Of a stretch of DNA of 51,645 nucleotides, positions 10,601 through 18,346 are shown in pieces. Origin of the DNA: Chloroflexota bacterium (GTDB lineage Bacteria > Chloroflexota > Dormibacteria > Dormibacterales > Dormibacteraceae). The stretch covers positions 29,716 through 81,360 of the forward strand of contig VBFO01000044.1 in NCBI GenBank assembly GCA_005881025.1. Direction: 5' to 3'. Below the pieces are notes generated by a model. The model was not told where the DNA came from. It was given only the letters and a program-made list of their open reading frames with translations, and made no database searches. The stretch's first letter is position 1; each line of letters opens with the position of its first letter. The position numbers were made by a program, and so were the translations under genes.

Positions 10601-11546
10601 GGTCCCCCAACACCCAACCAGACGCGCCGACAGCCGCTGCAAAGATCGCGATGCCGGCCATCTCGCCGTAAGCCCGAAGGTCGAGACGCCTCGCCAGGGT
10701 TCCGTAAACGGCCGCGCATGCAGCGGCGGTGATTGCCACCGCCTGGTAGACGGTGATCCCCTGCTCGCCGAGGGCCAGGAACGTCCAGGCGGCCACCCCC
10801 ACCAGGGGCAGCAGGACAGCCGCCAGCGCGATGTAGATCTGCCCCACCGACTCGAGGCCCTTTCGCCGCCGTGCGAAATAACCGGCGACGGCGAAGACCA
10901 GGTTGAGAGCCACTACAGCACCAAGACGCACACCTCCCCCGAGGCCGGTGGTGCCATACAGCTCGAAGAGCACCGTGGCGACGACCAGCAGGAACGCGCC
11001 AAGCGCGGCGAGCATCAGCACCGAGTGCTCGGCGAAGAGGTCGCGGAAGGAGAAAGGCGGTGGGGGTGGCTGGGCGGGTTGGGCGGGCGCGATGGGCGTG
11101 GCCGGAGCGGCAGACGCGGCAGCAATTGCGGGGGCGGTCACCGCCGCGGCCTGTGGTTGCGCATGTGCTGCTGGGCCAGAGAACAGGTTCGTCCACTCGT
11201 CCAGCGCTAGAGCCCGGGCCCGAAATTCCTTCTTCAGTGTTTCGGCGACGTCTTCAGAGATCACCTTGGTCGCCGCCATCTGGCCGGCTTCCGCGATCGC
11301 CCGCTGTAGGTAGGCGTTTTCCTCGCGGACGGTGAGACTGTCGGCCGTCGCAGGGCGCCCCAAACGCAGCCGGACCAGCGACGCCACGGCGGCTGCAGGG
11401 AGCCCGAGCTCCAGATAGCCGACGGCGGCCCTGGCCGCAGTCTCGTGCAGATCCCCGGTCAGGCCCAGCCCGCGGCTCCACTCGCCCCACGTGCGGCGAG
11501 CAGTCTCGAGGGCCTCGGCCGAGTAGCGGCCATGCTTGGGTTCCAT
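7644..11546 (-). CDS. Very large polytopic membrane protein, 1300 aa (SCO7613 C-terminal/DUF2157-like organisation)
   Basis: Soluble helical N-terminus, Ala/Pro/Gln linker, then tens of consecutive hydrophobic segments. Confidence 0.7.
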   Translation of the reverse strand: MEPKHGRYSAEALETARRTWGEWSRGLGLTGDLHETAARAAVGYLELGLPAAAVASLVRLRLGRPATADSLTVREENAYLQRAIAEAGQMAATKVISEDVAETLKKEFRARALALDEWTNLFSGPAAHAQPQAAAVTAPAIAAASAAPATPIAPAQPAQPPPPPFSFRDLFAEHSVLMLAALGAFLLVVATVLFELYGTTGLGGGVRLGAVVALNLVFAVAGYFARRRKGLESVGQIYIALAAVLLPLVGVAAWTFLALGEQGITVYQAVAITAAACAAVYGTLARRLDLRAYGEMAGIAIFAAAVGASGWVLGDHWLAAGVALAPLAYTVWQRLLPARVFTHFQWFAHASALASLGLALRYAPTDWLWTGTLAALAFSYLAWQALAAQPLRAWIGEGAAILAAATASGPLGVSNGHFLLPMAVAIPLIALQREPEMLGIAGRLYRPHVAHLHAAVLAGLVLAAWENQLGEAWVLTAALWFAFVLYAADYFLGPTELTGYALRGVLPVALLLTGRDGNLGPWAGALTGLALVAYVIPFTRSGLIPLRRYASYFFYGALILVAVGLRRAEIGAGHWEIVAGLFISSVAFGVAAEMGAVRFSAIAARGLFTIAWFVGVDALNAQGWRGPFDALLALFYVGLGQARALARRRVANAARRFFVHATALVALGLCFTGPEDLLWWRLFAAFALLAVAYWWLALARKESELPWLAWLSVAGAAGSLSIAYVPDTWQGAVVAASAVILTGAWFAARPRLDRVGFETSAVVVLLLLDLIGTAMTFVYQLPGWPQAAACVLTGAFFLAWSLIGDAGPLLRWRPIERSAASLFASTGLLLAGGVLKVDAGIAGLMVLALASAHAEWSLRAKNDIERWYAMAAMLVAGPVFFFWPYAQEPAAIVAIEFVALAALTVQTAIRGRLWWLPYATVLLLGPALHFSFIALGRGSEYETEKVAFAVLAWLAGFAGLAIRTRFANRWAWSTEIAAVTLASGSLMALAVQNDADPIGIALLAYAPLIYTAGMQERERWVLPFAAASALAGSITLLYSTGADTILYAAMLGGLGLVFWSLGRAALMWLGRHQVIDMHRYLGLGLLAVSAIAGFNFPDRTGAGSLGAVLASVALLITGGVLWLDARDYGFRPNLYAAIVFACSAGFFVARYVGLDSWELVGPGAGFVAAGISLRREGAFKVDVWIRRLLVAAGLGLAMGWAVVLTVEGDVWWLVVLLIEGALTVGAGVALRSRVLLAGGGAALALASLRALLLIAQAGYLFVAFGAVALVLLIVATALALGRERYLSGTRGMREQLATWD

Positions 11547-11713
11547 CAGTCGGCAGTAGTCTGAACGGGCGCCCCCGCGCTGTCAGCGCTGGTGGTGGGG
11601 ACGATCAATGGCACGCCGAGCATCCAGCCATGGCGAATGGCCTTGTTGGCGCTTCCACATGCAACCGACGCGAAAAGAAGGACCCCGGACCAGGCCGCCA
11701 AGTTGGCTTTCAT
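11546..11713 (-). CDS. Small putative lipoprotein/secreted peptide
   Basis: MKANLAAWSGVLLFASVACGS has a lipobox-like signal; only 55 aa. Confidence 0.35.
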   Translation of the reverse strand: MKANLAAWSGVLLFASVACGSANKAIRHGWMLGVPLIVPTTSADSAGAPVQTTAD

Positions 11714-11816
11714 GGCGCCGATTCTCCGCAGCGCTCGTATCAGAGCCAGTCTCAGAGGAGTTTCAATTTGGGTCTCAAACTTCCTCGCCGCCGTCCGCTC
11801 TCCGACTTGTGCGCGC

Positions 11817-12302
11817 ATGATCCGGCCGAGCCGTCCAACCAGAGCTCGGAGGAATCAGAAAGCCGTGGTTGTCCAGAGATTCACACGCGAACGGATCGTG
11901 CAGGCCATCAGAGTCATCCTCATAGCCACGCTGCTCGGCGCAGTAGTAGGAACTATCAGCAGCGCGATCATTGGGATTGGGGTCCAGTACCTGGGTCCGC
12001 TCGAGGGCTACCGGCTGGGGGCGCTTGTCGGGTCGCTAATCGGAGGTGTCTACGGAGGGACGTCAGGTCTCGGCATCCGGGGTCTCATCGGTGGCGTGAT
12101 CGTGGGGGCCCTGGTGGGCGCGGGGATCGGTAATGCCGCCTGGAACGCCCAGATCGCAGCTTCCGCAAACCCGGCCCAGGCGTTCGACCCGATCCGGTTC
12201 CCGGCCATGGGTTTGGACAAGATGCTCGTCATCGGTGCCGAGACCGGCGCCGTCGTCGGCGCGATCGCCGGCTCGATACCGGCCCAGCTCAGCCGCTCAT
12301 GA
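11817..12302 (+). CDS. Glycine-zipper-like membrane protein
   Basis: 161 aa with GALVGSLIGGVYGGTSGLGIRGLIGGVIVGALVGAGIG; ATG at 11817. Confidence 0.55.
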   Translation: MIRPSRPTRARRNQKAVVVQRFTRERIVQAIRVILIATLLGAVVGTISSAIIGIGVQYLGPLEGYRLGALVGSLIGGVYGGTSGLGIRGLIGGVIVGALVGAGIGNAAWNAQIAASANPAQAFDPIRFPAMGLDKMLVIGAETGAVVGAIAGSIPAQLSRS

Positions 12303-12329
12303 GCGCTCGAAGGCTAGAGGAGGTCGAAA

Positions 12330-12343
12330 GGCCGTTAGCGGCC
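12330..12343. terminator. Short hairpin in a convergent intergenic gap
   Basis: GGCCG-TTAG-CGGCC between convergent stops; no U-tract. Confidence 0.3.
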
Positions 12344-12344
12344 A

Positions 12345-12875
12345 TCACTGGTCGTCGGCCTCCAGTTCGACCATCAGCGAGCCCAGGATCACCGCGCACA
12401 GGTGGTACCAGGCGGTGGTCACCACCAGGTCGACGATCTGCTCGTCCGAGAAAGCCGACTGGAGGCGGCCGAAGAGCTGGTCGTCGCACGTACGGGTAAG
12501 GGCTACCTGCCGTGCGAATTCGACCGCACACTGCTCGGGTTCGCTCAGCAGGTCGACAGGCTCACCCTGCGCAACCGCCGCTATCTTCTTCGCGGAAACC
12601 CCCTCGCGCTGAGCAGCCTGCACGTGATGAGACAGCTCATACGCCTGCTTCAGCTCCTGCGCGGTGGCCAGGATCACCAGCTCCCGAAGGCCGGGCTCGA
12701 GACTGGATTCAGAGCGCACGTACCGGGACATCTGCAGGAAAGCCGCGAGCGCGGGCGGCTGATTGGCGAGCGCCCGGTACAAATTGAGGATCGGGCGTCC
12801 CATTCGGCCAACCTCGGCGTACGCCGCGTCGGCGGCGGTCGACGCCCCAGGGTCGACATAGCGCAGCCGCGCCAC
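12345..12875 (-). CDS. Carboxymuconolactone decarboxylase (AhpD/PcaC) family protein
   Basis: LVILATAQELKQAYELSHHVQAAQREGVS matches the CMD motif layout; GTG at 12875. Confidence 0.82.
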   Translation of the reverse strand: MARLRYVDPGASTAADAAYAEVGRMGRPILNLYRALANQPPALAAFLQMSRYVRSESSLEPGLRELVILATAQELKQAYELSHHVQAAQREGVSAKKIAAVAQGEPVDLLSEPEQCAVEFARQVALTRTCDDQLFGRLQSAFSDEQIVDLVVTTAWYHLCAVILGSLMVELEADDQ

Positions 12876-12877
12876 GG

Positions 12878-13870
12878 TCAGTGAGCTTCCTGCTGCGAAA
12901 CCTGGATGCCGAACACCCGCGCGGCGTTGATGTGCTCGATCTTCTCCCGGTCGTCTGCGCTCAGCTGCACGCCGTCCAAGAGGCGCGGCCCAAACGCCAT
13001 CGGCCAGAACGGGTGATCCGTGCCATGCATCACGCGGTCGACCCCAAAGAAATCGCAGCAGAAGCGCACCGCCGGCGCCCATTCGCACACCGTGTCCACA
13101 TAGAACTTCCGGATATGATCGCCGGCCATGCCATTGATATCGCCGGTCGAGCCGGGGCGCGCGCGGCCGAAATGGTCGATCCTGCCCACGAAGTAAGGAA
13201 TCAGGCTGCCGGCGTGAGGAACTACAAACTTGAAGTCCGGATGCCTGTCGTACAGTCCGTCGAACACGAGCCTGAGCGCCGCCGTCGTCGTGTCGAACAG
13301 AAATCCGGCGATCTCGATCATTCCATGCGTCATCACGGCGGGCGCACAGAGCGGGTAGGTCGGATGCAGCATGACCGGCGCCCGCAACTGGGCGGCGGCA
13401 TCGAAGAACTGGCGCCTGGCAGGCTCGTCGAGGTGCCCCCCCGCCACGTTTGAGTAGATCATCGCCCCTTTCAGGCCCAGGTCCAACGCGCGGCGCAGCA
13501 CCTGTGACGCGCGATCCGGCGCCTGCAGCGGGACGGTCGCGAGCCCGCTGAACCGAGCCGGATGACGCGCGACGATGGCGGCCGTCTCCTGGTTGGACGC
13601 ATCGGCGACCTCCTCCGCCTCGCCGTCGGCAAGCCAGTCGACGCCCGGAATGGTGACGCTCAGAAGCGAGTGGTCGATGCCGGCCTTGTCCATGCCTTCG
13701 AGGATCAGATCGGGCTCAACGAAAACTGGCAGGAGGGGAGTCGTCGATCCCTGGCCGTACTCGATCTTCGACTTGCCGTCCTGATGGATGATCCGCGGCG
13801 CCGCCTCGCGCTTCTCGAGCGCCCGCGCGAGTGCGCGCGGCATGTAGTGCGAGTGGACGTCGATCAGCAC
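12878..13870 (-). CDS. Amidohydrolase 2 family (ACMSD-like)
   Basis: MLIDVHSHYMPRAL, PVMLHPTYP, FVVPHAGSLIPYFVGR, RVMHGTDHPF metal-site motifs. Confidence 0.87.
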   Translation of the reverse strand: MLIDVHSHYMPRALARALEKREAAPRIIHQDGKSKIEYGQGSTTPLLPVFVEPDLILEGMDKAGIDHSLLSVTIPGVDWLADGEAEEVADASNQETAAIVARHPARFSGLATVPLQAPDRASQVLRRALDLGLKGAMIYSNVAGGHLDEPARRQFFDAAAQLRAPVMLHPTYPLCAPAVMTHGMIEIAGFLFDTTTAALRLVFDGLYDRHPDFKFVVPHAGSLIPYFVGRIDHFGRARPGSTGDINGMAGDHIRKFYVDTVCEWAPAVRFCCDFFGVDRVMHGTDHPFWPMAFGPRLLDGVQLSADDREKIEHINAARVFGIQVSQQEAH

Positions 13871-13871
13871 G

Positions 13872-14348
13872 TCAGGACGATTGCATTCGGTCCGCGGCCA
13901 GCCTCACCGCGGTGACGATGTTCTGGTAGCCCGTGCACCGGCACAAATTGCCGGCCAGCGCGGCGCGGATGCTGGCGGGCGACGGATCCGGCTCTTCGCG
14001 CAGGAACGCCTCCATCGACATGAGTATCCCGGGCGTGCAGAACCCGCACTGCAGCGCGTGCGATTCGTGAAAAGCCTGCTGGAGCGTCGACAAGGTGTCG
14101 CCGTCGGGGGCCATGCCCTCCACCGTTGCAACTCGGTGCCCGTGCGCCTGCACCGCGAACATCAGGCAGGATCGCACCGGCCGCCCGTCCAGCTGCACGG
14201 TGCACGCACCGCAAACCCCGTGCTCGCAGCCCAGGTGGGTTCCGGTGAGACCCGCGACGTCGCGGATGAAGTCGGCAAGCAGCAGCCGCGGCTCGACCTC
14301 GCCTTCGGCCAGGCGACCGTTGATCTCGATCGAAATCTTGCGGGTCAA
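13872..14348 (-). CDS. Molybdenum hydroxylase 2Fe-2S subunit
   Basis: CEHGVCGACTV and CGFCTPGILMS...GNLCRCTGYQNIV cluster motifs. Confidence 0.93.
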   Translation of the reverse strand: MTRKISIEINGRLAEGEVEPRLLLADFIRDVAGLTGTHLGCEHGVCGACTVQLDGRPVRSCLMFAVQAHGHRVATVEGMAPDGDTLSTLQQAFHESHALQCGFCTPGILMSMEAFLREEPDPSPASIRAALAGNLCRCTGYQNIVTAVRLAADRMQSS

Positions 14349-15220
14349 GGGGTCGCCTTCGCTCGCTCTGCCGCTTTGATCAACGCGCGTTGGGTCATTG
14401 TCTGCAGCAGCCGGAGGCGGTATTCGGTGCTTCCGTGAAGGTCGGCGGTAGGGCGGAGGCCCCTCGTCGCCTCGACCGCGGCGGCGCGAATCGAGGCTTG
14501 GTCGACAATGGCGCCGCGAAGCATGCTCTCGGCAGACGTTGCGCGCACCGGCGCCGGGCCCGCGGACAGCAGGGCGATCGACACCGCCTCGCAGTGGCCG
14601 CCGGCGTCGAGCTTGATCGTGACGGCCGCCCCTCCCAGGGCGAAGTCTCCATGGCGGCGGGCGTACTCAACGAATGCGGCGCCGACACCAGGTTGGGGAC
14701 GAGGAACCTCGACGGCGACCACCAGCTCGTCCGGCGCCAGAGCGGTCGTGAACTCGGAGACGAAGAACTGTTCCCAGCCGATCAGCCTCGACGCTCGTTT
14801 CGCCTGGACTCGGAAGGTGGCATCGAGCGCTGCGAACGCTGCCGGAAGCTCGGCGGCGGGATCCGCATGCGCCACCGATCCGCCGACCGTGCCTCGATTG
14901 CGTATCTGGCCGTGCCCAACCCATCCGACCGCCTCGGTCAGGAGCGGCCATCCGCCGGCCACTTCCGTGGAGTGCTCCACGGCCGAGTGGCGCGTCATGG
15001 CGCCGATCACGAGCATCCCGTCATCTCGCTTGATCCCGGACAGCGAGTCGATGCGGTTGATGTCGATCAGGCGGCCCGGCCGCGCGAGCCTGAAGTTCAT
15101 CAATGGCACCAGGCTCTGGCCGCCGGCGAGCAGCTTGCATTCATCCCCGTACCTGGCAAGAAGGTCCAGCGCCTCTGCGACCGTCTGCGGGTCGTCGTAC
15201 TCGAACGGTGCAGGTTTCAT
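14345..15220 (-). CDS. Molybdenum hydroxylase FAD-binding medium subunit
   Basis: LLAGGQSLVPLMNFRLARP and IRNRGTVGGSVAHADPAAELPA. Confidence 0.93.
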   Translation of the reverse strand: MKPAPFEYDDPQTVAEALDLLARYGDECKLLAGGQSLVPLMNFRLARPGRLIDINRIDSLSGIKRDDGMLVIGAMTRHSAVEHSTEVAGGWPLLTEAVGWVGHGQIRNRGTVGGSVAHADPAAELPAAFAALDATFRVQAKRASRLIGWEQFFVSEFTTALAPDELVVAVEVPRPQPGVGAAFVEYARRHGDFALGGAAVTIKLDAGGHCEAVSIALLSAGPAPVRATSAESMLRGAIVDQASIRAAAVEATRGLRPTADLHGSTEYRLRLLQTMTQRALIKAAERAKATP

Positions 15221-17523
15221 GCTCGCGCCAGCTCCATGACACGCTGGGGATTGAGGGGCAGCTGCCGGATGTCTTGGCCCAGCGCATCCGACACGGCGTT
15301 CGCGATCGCAGCGCCGACCCCAGCCGTGCCCGCCTCGCCTGCGCCCTTCACTCCAAGCGGATTCAGCGGCGACGCCGCGTCCTCTGTGATGAGCATCTCC
15401 ACGTACGGCACCTCCTCCGCGGTGGGAAGGAGGTAGTCCATGAAGCTGGCCGCCAGTGGCTGGCCTCCTGCGTCATAGGCGAACTCCTCCAGCAGGGCGC
15501 CACCGATCCCCTGCGCGAGGCCGCCCACGATCTGTCCCTGGACCAGGGTCGGGTTGATGACCCGTCCGATGTCGTAGGCCACGGCGTATCGATGCACGTG
15601 CACCGAGCCTGTTTCGGGATCGACCTCGACAGCGGCGAAGTGGACACCGTAGGGGAACCCGAGGAGCTCACATACGAACCGGTCCTCGACCTTGAGCACG
15701 CCGTCGTGAGCGCTCAGCAGCTTTTCGAGCGAGACGGCGCGCGAGGGCGCACCCGCGACCGACACGCCGCCTGAAGTCAGGATCAGATCTTCGGGCCCTG
15801 CCTCGAGCTCCTCCGCCGCCGCGTCCAGGAGCCTGCGTCTCAACTCCCTCGACGCTTGCATGACGGCTGCGCCTCCCAGCATCGAGGCGCGGCTGCCGAA
15901 GGCTCCCATTCCTTCAGGGATGATCGCAGTATCGCCGTGCACCACCTTCACGCGTTCGTAGGGCAGGCCAAGGTGGCTGGCGCATACCTGCGCGAGGACT
16001 GTCTCCACACCCTGGCCGACAGAAGCAGTGCCCGTGAACACGAGCACGTCGCCGCTGCTGTTCAGCTCTACCCGCGCGTACTCGCGCTCCGCGGGACCCG
16101 CCTTCTCGACAAAGTACGCAGTACCAAGGCCGCGGAGGAGACCGCCGGCCGGGGCCTCGTGGCGCCAACGCTTCAGACCTTCGTAGTCGAAGCTCGCCAT
16201 CGCCTTCTCCAGCAGCAGCTCGTAGTCGCCGCTGTCATAGACGACGGGATGCTCGTCGAACAGCGTTCCCGTGTCGAACGGAAAGCTTGTCTTCGAGAGC
16301 AGGTTGCGGCGCCGGATCTCCAGCGGATCCAGGCCCAAGCGCCTGGCGGCCATGTCGACCAGGCGCTCGCGGACGAAGTTGACCTCGAAGCGTCCGGGCG
16401 ATCTGTAGGTGCCGGCCGGCGTCTTGTTGGTGACAACGCTGCGGTACTCGCCGTGATATGCAGGCCACCGATACGGGCCCGGCAGCATGGAGATGCTGAG
16501 CCCCGGAACGGTCATGCCGTGGGTGCGCACGTAGGCTCCGGTGTTGTTGATGAAGCTGTCTTTGAGTCCGAGAAAGGTGCCGTCCTTCTTGAGTGCCAGC
16601 GCGGCGCGGTGCACCTGCTCCCGCGAATGGTTGGTGGCGCGCAGGTTTTCCTCGCGGTCCTCGGCCCAAGCGACCGGCCTGCCAGTGCGGATGGCCGCCA
16701 GTGGGATGAGGTAATCCTCCGGGTAGAACTCCCCTCGCGCGCCAAAACCGCCACCCACATGGAGCTCCACCAGCCGCACCCGGCGCTCGTCACTCCAACC
16801 CAGCATGTGCAACAGGATCTTCTTGTTGACGTGGGGGATCTTGGCCGCGCCCCAAACCGTGACGGTCTCCGTCGTCTGGTCGTACTCCGCCAGCAGCCCG
16901 CGCGTCTCGAGCGGCACTGCCGCGTGGCGCTGGATGCGAAACTCATCCTCGACCACCAGGTCCGCTTGGCTGAAAGCCTCTTCGATGTCGCCCAGGTTCA
17001 GCTCCAGCCGACCCGCCACGTTGGTTCCGGTTTCCGGCTGCAAAAGGGGCGCGCCGGCGGCCACGGCTTCGTCAGGATCGAGCACCACCTCGAGCGGCTC
17101 GTAGTCGATGTGCAGCCGCTCGGCCGCATCCTCGGCTCGATAGCGAGAGTCGGCAATCACCACCGCAACCGGCTCTCCCGAGTAGCGCGCGACCCCGTCC
17201 GCGAGCGGCCTCTGGAGGTAGCGGTTGGCGCCCTCATCCTTGAACATCCGGGTCGGAATCGGCCGGCCACGGTCGGGCAGGTCCGCGGCGGTGATGACGT
17301 CGATCACGCCCGGCGCCGACTGGACCTCTCCACTGTCTATGCGCGTGAAACGTGCGTGGGCAAACGGGCTGCGCACCACAAAGGCATGGACCATCCCCGG
17401 CCGCTTGAAGTCGGCAACGAACGTTCCCTCTCCCCTGAGCAGTGGCCAGTCCTCTTTACGCAGCGGCGAAGAGCCGATGCCGTTAAGGTCCACGTGACCG
17501 ATGGTAGCGGTGGTCCCCCTCAC
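15217..17523 (-). CDS. Molybdenum hydroxylase molybdopterin-binding large subunit
   Basis: VGGGFGARGEFYPED, GTYRSPGRFEVNFVRE, catalytic GVKGAGEAGTAG; lacks CODH AYXCSFR. Confidence 0.92.
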   Translation of the reverse strand: MRGTTATIGHVDLNGIGSSPLRKEDWPLLRGEGTFVADFKRPGMVHAFVVRSPFAHARFTRIDSGEVQSAPGVIDVITAADLPDRGRPIPTRMFKDEGANRYLQRPLADGVARYSGEPVAVVIADSRYRAEDAAERLHIDYEPLEVVLDPDEAVAAGAPLLQPETGTNVAGRLELNLGDIEEAFSQADLVVEDEFRIQRHAAVPLETRGLLAEYDQTTETVTVWGAAKIPHVNKKILLHMLGWSDERRVRLVELHVGGGFGARGEFYPEDYLIPLAAIRTGRPVAWAEDREENLRATNHSREQVHRAALALKKDGTFLGLKDSFINNTGAYVRTHGMTVPGLSISMLPGPYRWPAYHGEYRSVVTNKTPAGTYRSPGRFEVNFVRERLVDMAARRLGLDPLEIRRRNLLSKTSFPFDTGTLFDEHPVVYDSGDYELLLEKAMASFDYEGLKRWRHEAPAGGLLRGLGTAYFVEKAGPAEREYARVELNSSGDVLVFTGTASVGQGVETVLAQVCASHLGLPYERVKVVHGDTAIIPEGMGAFGSRASMLGGAAVMQASRELRRRLLDAAAEELEAGPEDLILTSGGVSVAGAPSRAVSLEKLLSAHDGVLKVEDRFVCELLGFPYGVHFAAVEVDPETGSVHVHRYAVAYDIGRVINPTLVQGQIVGGLAQGIGGALLEEFAYDAGGQPLAASFMDYLLPTAEEVPYVEMLITEDAASPLNPLGVKGAGEAGTAGVGAAIANAVSDALGQDIRQLPLNPQRVMELARA

Positions 17524-18275
17524 CGCCCGTCGCCGCCGCGATAGAGGCGGAAGCGCACGAAACTGTCGTTGACATGGATGAGACTGAATCCAAGCGTGAT
17601 GCCGGTCCCTGAGTAGTGCGTCTCTTTGAGCAGGAGGTAGGCCTGTTTCGACTTGAGGCCCAGGCGCCTCACCACGTCCGCTGTGGCGGCGGCCGGCACG
17701 AGCTCCACCAGTGCGTGATCGACCGGGCCTCCCAGCAGGAGCCCGCCCATGTCGAATGGCGACTGGGCCAGCTGAAGGTCGCTCGGCGTCTCCGCGAAAA
17801 GGCCGGCTCCGATGTAGTTGATCGCCCAGATGGCAGGCTTGCCGCTGGCCACGAACAGACGGCTGATCTCGTAGATGGGCGAGCCACCCGGCAGATCCAA
17901 CGCCACCTGCACCTCGCTGGGGGGGACAGTTGTCAACCTTGAGGTGGTGATGACATCCACCGCGTAGCCCTGCTCCTCGAGCAGCCTGGAGAATCCGATC
18001 AGTCGCTGGAGGGCAACCATCGAAGGGCTGAGACGGCCGTGCACCTGCGTGCCGCGGCGCGGGCTCCGGGTCAGAACGCCGTGCTGCTGCAACGACTGAA
18101 GGGCGGAGCGAACCGTCGTGCGGCTCACTCCCAGCATGTCCGCCAGCTCGTTCTCCGGTGGCAGCCGGCTGTCCTCGAAGCGGCGCTCGAGAATTGAGTG
18201 CAGGATCGCTTCGCGGGCTTTATGGGCGAGGGATGCGCCGCCCACGGAATCTACGATCTTTTCGCGCCGGAGCAC
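17520..18275 (-). CDS. GntR/HutC (UTRA) family transcriptional regulator
   Basis: N-terminal wHTH LPPENELADMLGVSRTTVRSALQSLQQHGVLTRSPRRGTQV plus a C-terminal UTRA-like domain. Confidence 0.9.
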   Translation of the reverse strand: MLRREKIVDSVGGASLAHKAREAILHSILERRFEDSRLPPENELADMLGVSRTTVRSALQSLQQHGVLTRSPRRGTQVHGRLSPSMVALQRLIGFSRLLEEQGYAVDVITTSRLTTVPPSEVQVALDLPGGSPIYEISRLFVASGKPAIWAINYIGAGLFAETPSDLQLAQSPFDMGGLLLGGPVDHALVELVPAAATADVVRRLGLKSKQAYLLLKETHYSGTGITLGFSLIHVNDSFVRFRLYRGGDGR

Positions 18276-18295
18276 GCGCTTGCCGATGGTGGTGA

Positions 18296-18324
18296 TTTGT
18301 ATTACTAATTGTTGGGGCTGTCAA
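18296..18324 (-). promoter_or_regulatory. Sigma70-type promoter of the gntR operon with overlapping operator-like palindrome
   Basis: Minus strand TTGACA (18319-18324)-N17-TACAAA (18296-18301); GTATTAC (18299-18305) overlaps the -10. Confidence 0.6.
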
Positions 18325-18346
18325 GGTTGCACCGATTGGAGGGGGG

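Noticed and set aside
13872-17523. Aerobic carbon monoxide dehydrogenase (coxSML)
   Set aside because: The active-site loop reads GTYRSPGRFE, not the AYXCSFR signature of form I CODH; generic Mo hydroxylase is the safer call. The 18347 and 45949 large subunits also lack it.
15856-17544. 562-aa plus-strand ORF
   Set aside because: Fully antisense to the Mo-hydroxylase large subunit; no recognisable domains, typical shadow ORF of high-GC3 coding sequence.
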